Part shown: positions 17,100 to 26,198 of the stretch, piece by piece | Layout of the letters: every line of letters starts with the position of its first letter | How positions within the stretch are numbered: position 1 is the stretch's first letter | Assembly (NCBI GenBank): GCA_965204715.1 | Contig: OZ242009.1 | Span: forward strand, 3,100,001 to 3,164,000 | Direction of reading: 5' to 3' | DNA from: CATOSP01 sp965204715 | GTDB taxonomy: Bacteria > Chloroflexota > Dehalococcoidia > Lucifugimonadales > UBA3495 | DNA length: 64,000 nt | Made by a program: the position numbers and the translations under genes | The notes under the pieces: model-generated | The model's input: only the letters and a program-made list of their open reading frames with translations | Told to the model about the DNA's origin: nothing | Databases searched by the model: none

Positions 17100-18182
17100 C
17101 TACGCGGCCAGCGCATCTCCCAGATTCTGCTCTTCCTCCCATGCGATCAGGGAATCGATGATGTCATCCAACCCCCCTTCCATGACGCGGGGGATGCCGT
17201 GGAAGTTGGAGTTGATCCTGTGGTCGGTTATCCTGTCCTGTGGGTAGTTATAAGTGCGTATTTTCTCGGCGCGCTCGGCCGTACCCACCTGGGCCCGGCG
17301 GCTCTCGGTGATTTCGGCGGCCTTCCGGACCTCTTCGGCTTCGTAGAGACGAGCGCGGAGCATAGCCATCGCCTTCTGCTTGTTCTTGTGCTGGGAACGC
17401 TCGTCCTGGCAGATGACCGTCAGTCCTGTGGGTTCATGGACGATGCGGACGGCCGTGGCGACCTTGTTGACGTTCTGGCCTCCGTGGCCCCCGGCATGGA
17501 ATATGTCGATGCGCAGGTCGTCGTTACTGACTTTGACATCCACTTCGTCGGGTTCAGGCAGCACCGCCACCGTGGCCGTGGAGGTGTGGATGCGGCCCTG
17601 GGCCTCGGTTTCCGGTATGCGCTGGACACGGTGAACGCCCCGCTCATACTTGAGGCGGCTGAAAGCGCCCCTGCCCTGGACTTCAAACACGATCTTGTTG
17701 AACCCGCCCAAGTCTGAGGGGTTGGAGTCCATCACGTCGACGCGCCAGTTGTGGAGTTGAGCGTAGCGGGCATAGGCGCGGTAGAGGTCGCCCGCGAACA
17801 GGGTTGCTTCGGTGCCGCCGGTTCCGGAGCGGATTTCGACGATCACGTCCCGCTCGTCGTTGGGGTCTTTTGGCAGCAGGGCCACCCGCAGTTCCAGGGC
17901 GAGTTTGTCCAATTTTTCCTCGACCTCTTCCAGTTCGTCCCTGGCCATGCGGGTCAGTTCCGGGTCCGACCCTTCTTGCACCAGCGCTTCAAGGTCCTTT
18001 TGCTCGTCCACAAGTTCCTGGTGTTTGTGGGATATGTCTACCAGCTTTTCCAGGGATGCCCTCTCTCTGGCCAATGCCTGGATGCGCTCGTAGTCGGTGG
18101 CGACTTCCTGCCGCCCCATCAGTTCCTCGATCTCATGGAAACGCTGGAGAACGGGGTCCAGTTTGTCGAATATCGGAGTCAT
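17100..18182 (-). CDS. prfA: Peptide chain release factor 1
   Basis: A 360-residue class I release factor. The codon-recognition tripeptide sits in RIPETEAQGR (PxT, as in RF1, which reads UAA and UAG), and GGQ is at residues 234-236 in GGHGGQNVNKVATA. ATG at 18182 is chosen because AGGAAA lies just upstream and it matches the usual N-terminus; a longer frame reaches 18227. RF1 does not read UGA, so it would not compete with selenocysteine insertion at the two UGA genes here; RF2 is not in the window. Confidence 0.95.
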   Translation of the reverse strand: MTPIFDKLDPVLQRFHEIEELMGRQEVATDYERIQALARERASLEKLVDISHKHQELVDEQKDLEALVQEGSDPELTRMARDELEEVEEKLDKLALELRVALLPKDPNDERDVIVEIRSGTGGTEATLFAGDLYRAYARYAQLHNWRVDVMDSNPSDLGGFNKIVFEVQGRGAFSRLKYERGVHRVQRIPETEAQGRIHTSTATVAVLPEPDEVDVKVSNDDLRIDIFHAGGHGGQNVNKVATAVRIVHEPTGLTVICQDERSQHKNKQKAMAMLRARLYEAEEVRKAAEITESRRAQVGTAERAEKIRTYNYPQDRITDHRINSNFHGIPRVMEGGLDDIIDSLIAWEEEQNLGDALAA

Positions 18183-18250
18183 GCTATTTCCTGGCGAAGG
18201 TTGGACGACGTAAGTTGAAGTCCCCAATAAATCTGTTGTCTCAATTATGA

Positions 18251-18279
18251 ATTTTATCCCAATGCTCCCCGGTCAACAA
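18251..18279 (-). promoter_or_regulatory. Possible prfA promoter
   Basis: On the minus strand TTGTTG, a 17-base spacer and TAAAAT lie about 70 bases before the prfA start, in an AT-rich pocket. The -35 is weak. Confidence 0.35.
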
Positions 18280-18318
18280 GGGTTATGTCGTCTAACCCCA
18301 TGTCCAATGGAGGGGTTC

Positions 18319-19038
18319 CTACTCCGGCTTGTCTCCCCAGTGCAATGTCACAGAGCCAAATCCCAGCTTGAGGTATCCAACATTGACGAGGCCGAGCCTT
18401 GTGAAAGTCGCGGACAGGTCCTCAGCGTCCCGAAAGTAGCCTACTGATTCAGGTAGGTAAGTGTACGCGGCCCGGTCACCAGCCACGAATCCTCCTAACG
18501 CCGGCACCAACCGCTGGGAATAGAAGCGAATGGGCCCATTTAGCCTGCCCTGCGGCAGGGGAGTAAGCTCCAGCGTCCCTATGCGCCCGCCGGGGCAGAC
18601 GACTCGGACCATCTCAGACAGGGCTCGGTCCAGGTCGGCCATGTTGCGAAGGCTAAACCCTGCGGTGGCGCAGGCAAACTCACCATCGGAAAATGGTAAG
18701 GCATGGGCGTCGCCTACCAGCAGGGATGTCTTGCCGGTCAGACCCTTTGCCTGAGCCTTGGAACGGGCCAATGAGACCATCTCAGGGAGGAAGTCTACTC
18801 CCACCGTATGTCTGATGCCGGGACATCGCGCCAAGGCGATGGCCAGGTCACCGGTCCCTGTGGCGACGTCCAGCGCACTACCTGTCAGTCCTCTCGATGT
18901 GAAACGCGCCGTCTTTCGCTTCCAGCGCAGGTGCAGGCCGCCGGTCATCAGGGTGTTCATCAGGTCGTATCGGCCCGCAATGCGGGCGAACATGTCCGCA
19001 ACGTAGCGCTGCTTCGATTGGCCCGTCAATCCGGCCAA
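18319..19038 (-). CDS. ubiE: Demethylmenaquinone/ubiquinone C-methyltransferase (UbiE/MenG family)
   Basis: A 239-residue methyltransferase of the final quinone ring methylation. Family motifs are YDLMNTLMTGGLHLRWKR near the N-terminus, the SAM site LDVATGTGDLAIALA, GDAHALPF and FSLRNMADLDRALSEM. The start is TTG, 3 bases after the ubiX stop; downstream codons are possible alternatives. It closes the ubiD-ubiA-ubiX-ubiE run and most likely acts on menaquinone, given the bacterial setting and the absence of other ubiquinone genes. Confidence 0.88.
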   Translation of the reverse strand: MAGLTGQSKQRYVADMFARIAGRYDLMNTLMTGGLHLRWKRKTARFTSRGLTGSALDVATGTGDLAIALARCPGIRHTVGVDFLPEMVSLARSKAQAKGLTGKTSLLVGDAHALPFSDGEFACATAGFSLRNMADLDRALSEMVRVVCPGGRIGTLELTPLPQGRLNGPIRFYSQRLVPALGGFVAGDRAAYTYLPESVGYFRDAEDLSATFTRLGLVNVGYLKLGFGSVTLHWGDKPE

Positions 19039-19041
19039 TGG

Positions 19042-19629
19042 CTAGTCCGCCTTGTCCCTATACTGGAGACCGTCCGGAAGGGCATCGTCGATTCCCAAGG
19101 CGACCATGATCCGCCCGACCACGAAATCAACCACGTCTTCGATGGATTTAGGCTTGAGGTAAAAGGCAGGTTCCGGGGGGAGCACCACCGCCCCCATCCG
19201 GGAGAGCGTCAGCATGTTCTCCAGGTGGATGCCATGCAGGGGTGTTTCCCTGGGGACCAGCACTAGAGGGCGACGCTCTTTCAGGCAAACGTCGGCGGCG
19301 CGGGTCAGAAGGTTGCCGGTAATGCCGTGGGCGATGGAGGCGATGCTGTTCATGCTGCACGGGACCACCACCATGCCAGCGGTTGGGTAGGTCCCGCTGG
19401 CTATCGGCGCGCGCAGGTCGCCGACAGGGTGGATGGTGAAGTTCGGGTCCTCTTGCCAGGCGCTAAGGGTCTCGTTGAAGGAGGTCTCCAGTTCCTCTTG
19501 CCAGACCATCCTGGCGGCGTTGGAACATACCACTTGTGTCGGGACCCGCCGCTCCAACAGGTGGTCGATAGTGCGCTGTGCCATGAGCGCACCGCTGGCG
19601 CCTGAAATCCCAACGATAACCGGTTTCAT
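19042..19629 (-). CDS. ubiX: Flavin prenyltransferase
   Basis: A 195-residue enzyme that makes the prenylated FMN cofactor used by UbiD decarboxylases. The FMN-binding N-terminus VIVGISGASGALMAQR, VVVPCSMNSIASIAHGITGNLLTRAADV and LVLVPRETPLHGIHLENM are typical. The ATG at 19629 starts the conserved N-terminus; a longer frame up to 20142 is a shadow of ubiA. ubiD, its client, is two genes upstream. Confidence 0.94.
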   Translation of the reverse strand: MKPVIVGISGASGALMAQRTIDHLLERRVPTQVVCSNAARMVWQEELETSFNETLSAWQEDPNFTIHPVGDLRAPIASGTYPTAGMVVVPCSMNSIASIAHGITGNLLTRAADVCLKERRPLVLVPRETPLHGIHLENMLTLSRMGAVVLPPEPAFYLKPKSIEDVVDFVVGRIMVALGIDDALPDGLQYRDKAD

Positions 19630-19682
19630 AGGATAGTGTACCTCTGGACTGACCAGTAACTCACCGGCATGGAGACCACGGT

Positions 19683-20561
19683 TTACAGCACCAGGGCCAG
19701 GATGGTGAATACCAAGTGGGCCATGGAGACTGAACTGTTGAACTTGAAGAATGGCGCGTGCAGCTTGGCGAGGTCGTCCTCTTTCAGGTAGAAGTTTTCG
19801 ACCACAAGCAGAGCGGCTGCGAATCCCCAGCCGATATAGTAGTAGAAGTTCAACTCCAGCCAGAACCCGAGCGCCAGCAAGGACAGGGCAGAGAGCAGGT
19901 GCAGGCCGCGGGTGATGTTGAATGCAGTCTTGATACCAAACCGCTTGGGGATGGAGTTGACCCCGTATTCCCGGTCGAAGTCGTAGTCGGCACAGGAATA
20001 GAGAATATCGAACCCACCCGCCCAGGTTGCCACGGCAAACGATAGCAGCACTGCTTCGGGTTCCAGCGTGCCGGTGACGGCAATCCATGCCCCGGCCGGA
20101 GCGATGGCCAGTCCCCAACCCAGGAACAGGTTGCAGGCCCAAGTGTAATACTTGGCGTAAGAGTAGAGGATTACGTAGGCCGCCGCCACCGGAGCGAGCA
20201 CCAGGGCCAGGGTGTTTAGCTGAGAGGCGGCAAAGAAGAAGACAGCCGCCGATACGACCATCATCACAATGACTTCCCGTGGCGACAACAGCCCGCGGGG
20301 AAGGTGACGGTTAGCGGTCCGAGGGTTGGCTGCGTCCTCCTTGCGGTGGATGAGGCGGTTGGCCGACATGGCGAGAGTGCGGGCCCCGGCCATAGCCACG
20401 GTGATCCAGATGAAGGTGCTCCATGCAGGCCACCCGTCGGCGGCCAGCACCATCCCCATGTAGGCAAAAGGCAGCGCGTACAGGGACTCCCATACCCGAA
20501 TCGCGTTCAGGTACATGGGGATCCTGGCCAGAGGATTTCTGGTTGTCGCCACCGCGTTCAT
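19683..20561 (-). CDS. ubiA: UbiA-family prenyltransferase (MqnP-like)
   Basis: A 292-residue membrane prenyltransferase with about eight hydrophobic helices that attaches the isoprenoid tail to an aromatic acid. The first metal-binding motif reads ANRLIHRKEDAANPRT; most relatives have Asp where His stands (NRxxDRxxD). The second motif, CADYDFDREYGVNSIPKRFG, is intact. With ubiX, ubiD and ubiE it resembles the late futalosine pathway set (MqnP, MqnL, MqnM). The aromatic substrate cannot be fixed from sequence. Confidence 0.88.
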   Translation of the reverse strand: MNAVATTRNPLARIPMYLNAIRVWESLYALPFAYMGMVLAADGWPAWSTFIWITVAMAGARTLAMSANRLIHRKEDAANPRTANRHLPRGLLSPREVIVMMVVSAAVFFFAASQLNTLALVLAPVAAAYVILYSYAKYYTWACNLFLGWGLAIAPAGAWIAVTGTLEPEAVLLSFAVATWAGGFDILYSCADYDFDREYGVNSIPKRFGIKTAFNITRGLHLLSALSLLALGFWLELNFYYYIGWGFAAALLVVENFYLKEDDLAKLHAPFFKFNSSVSMAHLVFTILALVL

Positions 20562-20585
20562 GGTTTCTTCACACTTGCGATGGAG

Positions 20586-22064
20586 TTAACTGGAAGTGCC
20601 GGATGGTCCCGGGATGTCATACTCTGCCCACCTGTTGTCCACCATTTCCTTGATGGCGCTGTCCATGATAATCTCAGGAGGCCACTCCCGGGTCCGCCCT
20701 TCCGAAGCCCACTTGTGAGTGGCGTCAATGCCAACCTTGCCGCCGAATTTTGGAGTGGCCGTGGCGTGATCCAGGTCGTCCAGCGGGCCAGTGGCGGTCA
20801 CGATGTCCCTGGCGGCGTCGAGGTTGTTGGCCACCCGCCAGGTGACCTCGGCAGGGTCCTGAACGTCGACGAAATGGTCTACTACGACAATTATCTTGGC
20901 CAGACTCATCAGCCCAAGCCCCCAGAGTCCGTGCATCACTTTTCTGGCCTGGCCAGGGTATTCCTTCTTGATGGATACGATAACCAGGTTGTGGAATATG
21001 CCCTCGGCGGGCATGTTGATGTCTACCACCTCCGGGAGAATCATACGGATGGCGGGCAGGAACAGCCGCTCCGTAACCTTGCCCATCCAGTAGTCCTCCA
21101 TTGGCGGGCGGCCCACAACGATGGTGGGGTAGATCGGTTTGCTGCGCCGGGTGATGCAAGTAACGTGGAAGACCGGATATTCGTCCTCCATAGAATAATA
21201 CCCGGTGTGGTCGCCGAAAGGGCCTTCGACACGCTCTTCGCCCGGCACCACGTACCCTTCGAGCACGATTTCGGCATGGGCCGGGACAAGCAGGTCTGAG
21301 GTCTTGGCCTTAACGAGTTCCACGGCCTGCTTGCGGAGAAATCCTGCCACGGTCATCTCGTCCATGTCTGGCGGCAGAGGGGCTGAGCCGGTCCAGATGC
21401 TCGCCGGGTCGCCTCCCAGGGCTACGGCGACATCCAACCGTTGCAGTCCTCGTTCCTGCCCAAGACGGTAATGGTGCGTTCCGACTTTGTGGGTCTGCCA
21501 GTGCATCCCGGTGGTCCGGGAGTCGTACACCTGGAGACGATAGGTGCCGTAATTCTGGACGCCGGTCTCCGGGTCCCGGCTGATGACAAGGGGCAGGGTG
21601 ATATAGCGTCCCCCGTCCAGAGGCCAGCACTTCAGGATGGGAAGGCTATACAGGTCCACATCCTCACCCTCCAGGACAACCTCCTGGCACGGCGCGCTCC
21701 GGACGGTTCTCGGGCTGAATGACCCAAGTTGTACGATCTGACCCAGAGTGCGCAGTTTGTTGATAATCCCTTCGGGCTGGCCTTGGACCAGCCCCAGGAG
21801 TTCCCGGAACCGGTCTCCTAGTTCGTCAAGATCATCAACTCCCAACGCCCAACCCATGCGGCGGGCCGAGCCGAAGATGTTGATCAGGACCGGCATATCG
21901 TAGCCGGCGACGTTCTCGAACAGAAGGGCTGGGCCACCTGTCTTGACCACCCGGTCGGCTATCTCCGTGATTTCAAGCTCGCTGCTGACCTGAGCGCTGA
22001 TGCGGGCGAGGTCTCCCCGCTCTTCCAGGAAAGCTGCGAATTCTCTCAGGTCTTTGAAGCTCAT
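20586..22064 (-). CDS. ubiD: UbiD family decarboxylase
   Basis: A 492-residue prFMN-dependent decarboxylase. Landmarks are KDLREFAAFLEERGDL at the start, GGRYITLPLVISRDPETG, the prFMN/Mn segment GTHHYRLGQERGLQRL, HAEIVLEGYV and the EGPFGDHTGYYS motif with catalytic Glu residues. Neighbours ubiX, ubiA and ubiE place it in quinone synthesis rather than in free phenolic acid decarboxylation. It is probably the first gene of the four-gene minus-strand run. Confidence 0.93.
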   Translation of the reverse strand: MSFKDLREFAAFLEERGDLARISAQVSSELEITEIADRVVKTGGPALLFENVAGYDMPVLINIFGSARRMGWALGVDDLDELGDRFRELLGLVQGQPEGIINKLRTLGQIVQLGSFSPRTVRSAPCQEVVLEGEDVDLYSLPILKCWPLDGGRYITLPLVISRDPETGVQNYGTYRLQVYDSRTTGMHWQTHKVGTHHYRLGQERGLQRLDVAVALGGDPASIWTGSAPLPPDMDEMTVAGFLRKQAVELVKAKTSDLLVPAHAEIVLEGYVVPGEERVEGPFGDHTGYYSMEDEYPVFHVTCITRRSKPIYPTIVVGRPPMEDYWMGKVTERLFLPAIRMILPEVVDINMPAEGIFHNLVIVSIKKEYPGQARKVMHGLWGLGLMSLAKIIVVVDHFVDVQDPAEVTWRVANNLDAARDIVTATGPLDDLDHATATPKFGGKVGIDATHKWASEGRTREWPPEIIMDSAIKEMVDNRWAEYDIPGPSGTSS

Positions 22065-22395
22065 CCTATTGCCTCGCAGATTTTGGCCAGATGGCTATGC
22101 GGGGGCGGGAACACATGGGTATGCACAGGGGACGGCCGACCCAATGGCCGCTTTGAATGGCTGGCAGGGTGTGGGGAAATAACCGGGGAGGGCTTGCGGG
22201 TGATTCTGAGTGAAGAAGAGCGCGAAATGGGAGGCATGGGTGTAAGATGCAGGGCCGCCGGGCAGGCTCCGTTAACCTGGTTATGACGATTCGGACAGGG
22301 GATTGAGGTCTTTCGCGGGCATACCTTGAGGGCGGGCATGGACCCGCCCTGGGATCAATCCTCGGGATTCTGTCCCGGTGGGGGATAGCGAGATA
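22065..22395. other. Intergenic region upstream of ubiD
   Basis: About 330 bases. It contains the hairpin at 22329-22350 that probably ends the zinc-ribbon transcript. The ubiD promoter must lie near 22070-22150, but I see no clear hexamers. No credible gene. Confidence 0.5.
22329..22350 (-). terminator. Hairpin downstream of the zinc-ribbon gene
   Basis: AGGGCGGG and CCCGCCCT form an 8-bp GC stem with a 6-base loop, 46 bases past the stop. Confidence 0.5.
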
Positions 22396-22704
22396 TCAGA
22401 AACCGGAGTTTTCGTTACGCATCTTGCTGAAACAGTCGCTACAGTAGACCGGACGGTCGCCACGGGGGCGGAACGGCACCATAGCATCGACGCCGCATTC
22501 GGCGCAGACTATCGGGTACATCTCGCGGGGTGCGTCCTGATACATGCCGCCTCGTTGTTCCGAGCGGCGCACAGCCCTGCAGCTTCGACAGCGCTTCGGC
22601 TCATTGGAAAACCCGCGGGCAGCGAAGAACTCCTGCTCCCCCGCGGTAAAGATAAACTCCCCTCCGCACTCGACGCATACAAGGGTCCGGTCCTGCAGTG
22701 CCAC
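22396..22704 (-). CDS. Small double zinc-ribbon protein
   Basis: A 102-residue protein with four paired cysteine motifs: CVECGGEF, CRSCRAVRR, CAECGVDAMVPF and CSDCF. The first pair bounds a segment with EQEFFAARGF, typical of the probable-zinc-ribbon domain found in many bacteria; the second pair forms another ribbon. Binding of nucleic acid or protein is plausible but unproven. The start is GTG, fixed by AGGAGG six bases upstream, and a good promoter lies about 120 bases upstream. Confidence 0.88.
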   Translation of the reverse strand: MALQDRTLVCVECGGEFIFTAGEQEFFAARGFSNEPKRCRSCRAVRRSEQRGGMYQDAPREMYPIVCAECGVDAMVPFRPRGDRPVYCSDCFSKMRNENSGF

Positions 22705-22710
22705 TGCTTG

Positions 22711-22716
22711 CCTCCT
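22711..22716 (-). promoter_or_regulatory. Shine-Dalgarno fixing a GTG start
   Basis: AGGAGG on the minus strand, six bases before the GTG of the zinc-ribbon gene. Confidence 0.8.
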
Positions 22717-22827
22717 AAGTGATCCTTGTCCCTATTTTCGGCCTGTAGGTCAACCCTTGCTGCGGATACTATCCATTTGAAAGCGGGACCTGCGGTCTTG
22801 GGTAACCTATCCAGCGCCTCGACCTGT

Positions 22828-22855
22828 ATTATAGCGGCTGTTCAGGGAAATTCAA
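22828..22855 (-). promoter_or_regulatory. Sigma-70-type promoter of the zinc-ribbon gene
   Basis: TTGAAT, a 16-base spacer and a perfect TATAAT on the minus strand. Confidence 0.65.
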
Positions 22856-22968
22856 GCTGGTAATTCGAATCTTCTATTGTCTCAATCCACTACTAAGCGG
22901 CGAATTCTTCCACATATACGCAATAATCCGTTGTATAACGCTTGATATGCGATCAATTGCAGCAACTG

Positions 22969-22993
22969 CAGCCTTGAGGAGAATCCAAGGCTG
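22969..22993 (-). terminator. Hairpin after modC
   Basis: CAGCCTTG and CAAGGCTG form a perfect 8-bp stem around a 9-base loop, just past the modC stop on the minus strand. Confidence 0.55.
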
Positions 22994-23001
22994 GGTTACG
23001 T

Positions 23002-24123
23002 CTATTTCTCGGAATTGGATTTGTAATCAGACACCAGAAAGCATGACGAAGCTTTGAAAATGGCCCAGAGGGTCTGACCAGGGACAATGTTCATTTCCGC
23101 CAATGCCCGGGCCGTGATGTGACAGCGCAGCTCTGCGCCGCAGTCCAGGGTAACTTCGTACCCCGGAGGGCGGAGTTCCACACTCACGACCTCGCCCCGG
23201 AACCGGTTCCGGGCTGAAGATGCCTCAGGTTCGCGGCTGGCCAGGATAATGTCGGATGATCGCACCCCGACCGTGACCGGCTCTGGAGTTTCCAGTTGTT
23301 GCTCCCCTGCACGCGGGCTGTCCCGCAACGGCACTTCCAACCGTAAACCATTGCCCTCGCAGACCATTGTCCCGTCGATTGGATAGCGGGCAGTCACCGT
23401 AAGTTTCAGCAAGTTTTCGACCCCCACCAGCCGGGCTACTTCTCCCTGTCCGGGTTGTCCCAGCACGTTCAATGGCGCTCCCCTGTCCGTGACTTTGCCG
23501 AAGTCGAGGGCCTGCGCCTCGTCCCCCAACGCCAGCGCCTCTTCCCGGTCATGGGTCACCAGCAACACGGGTATGGGGGTCTCAACCAGCATCGAGCGCA
23601 GTTCGCGCCTGAGCGCCCGGCGCAGCTCCGAATCGAGGGATGCGAAAGGCTCGTCCAAGAGGAGCAATTTCGGCTCCGCTGCCAGGGCGCGGGCCAGTCC
23701 AACACGCTGCCGCTCCCCGCCTGACAGCTCCCAAACCCGTCGGGATTCCAGGCCGGTCAGCCGGAGGCTGGATACCAGTTCCGCAACCCTTGGGTCTGAG
23801 ACCTTGCGTTGAGCGCGGGGAAGACTGTAGGCGATGTTTTGCGACACGCTAAGGTGGGGGAACAGGTGGGTCTGCTGAGTAAGGTAACCTACGCGACGTT
23901 GGTGAGGTGGCGTGAAAATCCGGCCGGCAGAGTCGAAGACGATGCGTCCGCCGATCTCCACGTGACCATGCTGAGGCCGCTCAAGGCCGGCGATGGCCCG
24001 CAGCGTAGTCGTCTTGCCCGCGCCCGAGGGACCAAACAGCACCAACACCTGGCCGGGTTCGATGTTCCAGTCGGTTTCCAGGATGAATTCGTCCCGTCGA
24101 AAGCTGATCCATCCGCTGCTCAT
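23002..24123 (-). CDS. modC: Molybdate ABC transporter ATP-binding protein
   Basis: A 373-residue ATPase. Walker A GPSGAGKTT, Q-loop LTQQTHLFP, signature LSGGERQR, Walker B LLLLDEPFAS and switch His in VTHDREEA are all intact. A C-terminal TOBE/Mop-like region follows (FRGEVVSVEL, LRCHITARAL). The order modA-modB-modC and the ModA family indicate molybdate or tungstate. ATG at 24123 starts the ABC domain; the longer frame to 24201 overlaps modB. It would feed the molybdenum hydroxylase genes in this window. Confidence 0.92.
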   Translation of the reverse strand: MSSGWISFRRDEFILETDWNIEPGQVLVLFGPSGAGKTTTLRAIAGLERPQHGHVEIGGRIVFDSAGRIFTPPHQRRVGYLTQQTHLFPHLSVSQNIAYSLPRAQRKVSDPRVAELVSSLRLTGLESRRVWELSGGERQRVGLARALAAEPKLLLLDEPFASLDSELRRALRRELRSMLVETPIPVLLVTHDREEALALGDEAQALDFGKVTDRGAPLNVLGQPGQGEVARLVGVENLLKLTVTARYPIDGTMVCEGNGLRLEVPLRDSPRAGEQQLETPEPVTVGVRSSDIILASREPEASSARNRFRGEVVSVELRPPGYEVTLDCGAELRCHITARALAEMNIVPGQTLWAIFKASSCFLVSDYKSNSEK

Positions 24124-24166
24124 TCGCCCTTGCCTGACCTGTGCAATTCCTCTGTCACCGTGGAAG

Positions 24167-24967
24167 TCACCACCGGCTCTGCCAAGCTCGTCTCGATGCA
24201 ACTGTCAACCCGGCAAGGATGCCCACTGATACGACCAGCAGCAGGGCTGAGAGGGCCAGGGCGACGGCCAGGTCGGTCTCCATCGCCGTCATGATTGCCA
24301 GGGGCATAGTCTGGGTCCGGCCCATCATGTTCCCCGCGAACATCATGGTTGCGCCAAACTCGGAAAGGGCGCGGGCCCACGCCAGGGCTATTCCCGTGAT
24401 TATGGAAGGTCCCGCCAGGGGGAGTGTCAGACGGAAGAAAGTGCGCCAGGGTGATACGCCCAGGGTCTGCGAAATCTCCTCGTAGTCCAGCAGCACCGAC
24501 TGGAACCCCAGCTTGGCCGACCGGATGTAAAATGGGGCGGCCACGAAAAGCTGGGCAAAGACCACGGCAAGGGATGTGGACACGATGGAAATTCCCGCGG
24601 CATCCAGCGCAGGGCCAAGTATCCCTCCCCTTCCGAAGGCCATCAGCATTGCGATCCCGGCAACCACGGGCGGCAGCACCAGCGGCAACTCAACCAGACC
24701 GTCAAGCACGCGGAGCAGCGACGATGTTCCCCGGGCCAGCACGTAGGCGAAGGGTGTTCCCACTACCAGAATTATGGCCATCGCGGCAATGCTGGTGCCC
24801 AGCGAGAGACGCAGCGCAGTCATTGCAGCCTCGCTGGTCAAACTGGTCAGCAACCGTTCCTCCTGAACGGCGCGGATGCAGAGCGCGGCCACTGGCAACC
24901 CGACGAACAGAACGCACATGATCGTAGAGGCTGTGCCCAGAGCGCCAAGCGCGGAAATTTTCACCAT
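24167..24967 (-). CDS. modB: Molybdate ABC transporter permease
   Basis: A 266-residue inner-membrane permease with about six helices. The EAA loop for contact with ModC is EEISQTLGVSPWRTFFRLTLP, matching the EAAxxLG...FxxVxLP pattern with E-I-S in place of EAA. ALSEFGATMMFAGN is the other family hallmark, close to the ModB form. It lies between modA (63-base gap) and modC (43-base gap). Confidence 0.92.
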   Translation of the reverse strand: MVKISALGALGTASTIMCVLFVGLPVAALCIRAVQEERLLTSLTSEAAMTALRLSLGTSIAAMAIILVVGTPFAYVLARGTSSLLRVLDGLVELPLVLPPVVAGIAMLMAFGRGGILGPALDAAGISIVSTSLAVVFAQLFVAAPFYIRSAKLGFQSVLLDYEEISQTLGVSPWRTFFRLTLPLAGPSIITGIALAWARALSEFGATMMFAGNMMGRTQTMPLAIMTAMETDLAVALALSALLLVVSVGILAGLTVASRRAWQSRW

Positions 24968-25030
24968 GCCCGCGATTCTACTCCGGAAACGGCTACGCCG
25001 TCAGCCCGTGGGTCCGCCGTCAGCCCCGTG

Positions 25031-25927
25031 TCACTGTGGCGCAGGTCCGAATCCATGCTCGTTCAGGAGAGCCTGCACTTCCTCAGACCTGAGGAAGGTG
25101 ACAAAAGAGGATGCCAGTTCCGGGTGATGAGAGTCCTTGAGGGCCACAGCCGGGTATACAGCGGCTACGTTAGCGGCCGCTGGAATGGACAGCGTCTTCA
25201 CCCTGTCCGACACCCCGGCGCCGGATACATCGGTAGCGTAGACGAATCCTGCGTCGGCCTCGTCCAGCGCCACTTTATGGACGACGGCGCGGACACTTGT
25301 CTCCGTTGATACCACTTTGTCCAGCACCCGTTCGCCATACTGTGGGCCATAGGTCCGGGAGTCAACGTCCAAGTTTTTGAGGACGATACGGGCGTATTTC
25401 CCGGCGGGCACTTCGGGTTGGGCTATTACGATTCTGACCCCTTCCTGCGCCAAGTCACGAAGACTCTTGACCCGGGGAGCCTGGGAAGCGTCCCGGCCCC
25501 CTTTCCCAGCCGGAGTAACCACTACGAGCGTATTGGTTGCGAAGGGCACAGAATTTCCCGCGAGCAGGCCGGCATTCCGCGCCAAGGTCATCTGTACATC
25601 ATCGGCCGAGGCGAACACGTCAGCCTTCGCCCCGAACTCCAGTTGGGCGCGGAGCCTCTGGGAACCGGCGAAATTGTACCGGACCCGCACACCGGGACTG
25701 TTGGACTCGAACCGCCTCCCGATCTCCGGGAAAACGGCGGACAGTGAAGCGGCCGCGAATACCACCAAATCCCTGGTTTCCGGGGCAGCCCGGCCTGCGG
25801 GACTATCGGAGCAACTGGTCAACATCGGCAGGACCAACGACATGGCAAGCAGGCAGGCTGCAATCCGGCGACGCTGAGCATCGAATTTACGGCGGGTGAT
25901 CAAGACACCGGAAGGGGATTGGCACAA
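25031..25927 (-). CDS. modA: Molybdate-binding lipoprotein
   Basis: A 298-residue substrate-binding lipoprotein. A basic N-terminus (RRKFDAQRRR) leads to a hydrophobic core and the lipobox LTSC. The mature protein has LVVFAAASLSAVFPEI, YNFAGSQRLRAQLEFGAKADVF and TNTLVVV, the usual ModA ligand-site strands. The start is uncertain: TTG at 25927 keeps the full signal, but there is no clear Shine-Dalgarno, and an internal TTG in the LITRR segment is also possible. Tungstate could also be the ligand. Confidence 0.9.
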   Translation of the reverse strand: MCQSPSGVLITRRKFDAQRRRIAACLLAMSLVLPMLTSCSDSPAGRAAPETRDLVVFAAASLSAVFPEIGRRFESNSPGVRVRYNFAGSQRLRAQLEFGAKADVFASADDVQMTLARNAGLLAGNSVPFATNTLVVVTPAGKGGRDASQAPRVKSLRDLAQEGVRIVIAQPEVPAGKYARIVLKNLDVDSRTYGPQYGERVLDKVVSTETSVRAVVHKVALDEADAGFVYATDVSGAGVSDRVKTLSIPAAANVAAVYPAVALKDSHHPELASSFVTFLRSEEVQALLNEHGFGPAPQ

Positions 25928-25990
25928 GTAGTGGAGAGGACGATGGGCCGGGCTGGTGACTGTCGCTGGGTTGCCTATATCGCGTCAAGC

Positions 25991-25999
25991 AGTATAACA
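25991..25999 (-). promoter_or_regulatory. Extended -10 promoter of modABC
   Basis: TGtTATACT on the minus strand, about 65 bases before the modA start. No -35 match and no recognisable ModE-type site. Confidence 0.45.
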
Positions 26000-26198
26000 C
26001 CGGGAATGGAGGCGGCACGAGACCCGTCGAGGCAACGGTCCGGGCTGTGCCAGGCTAATGCTGGATATACGGGGCGCCGGGTTTTCCTGCTTGACTGGAC
26101 GGTGGCGCTGATGTGTAATGAGGCTCGCCGGGGGGATACGGTCCTCATCAGGCATGAATAGACTGCGGTGGTCCCGCCGCATGAAGGGGTTGATTGAT

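Noticed and set aside
19630..20142. N-terminal extension of ubiX
   Set aside because: The extra residues overlap ubiA in another frame; the conserved FMN-binding N-terminus starts at 19629.
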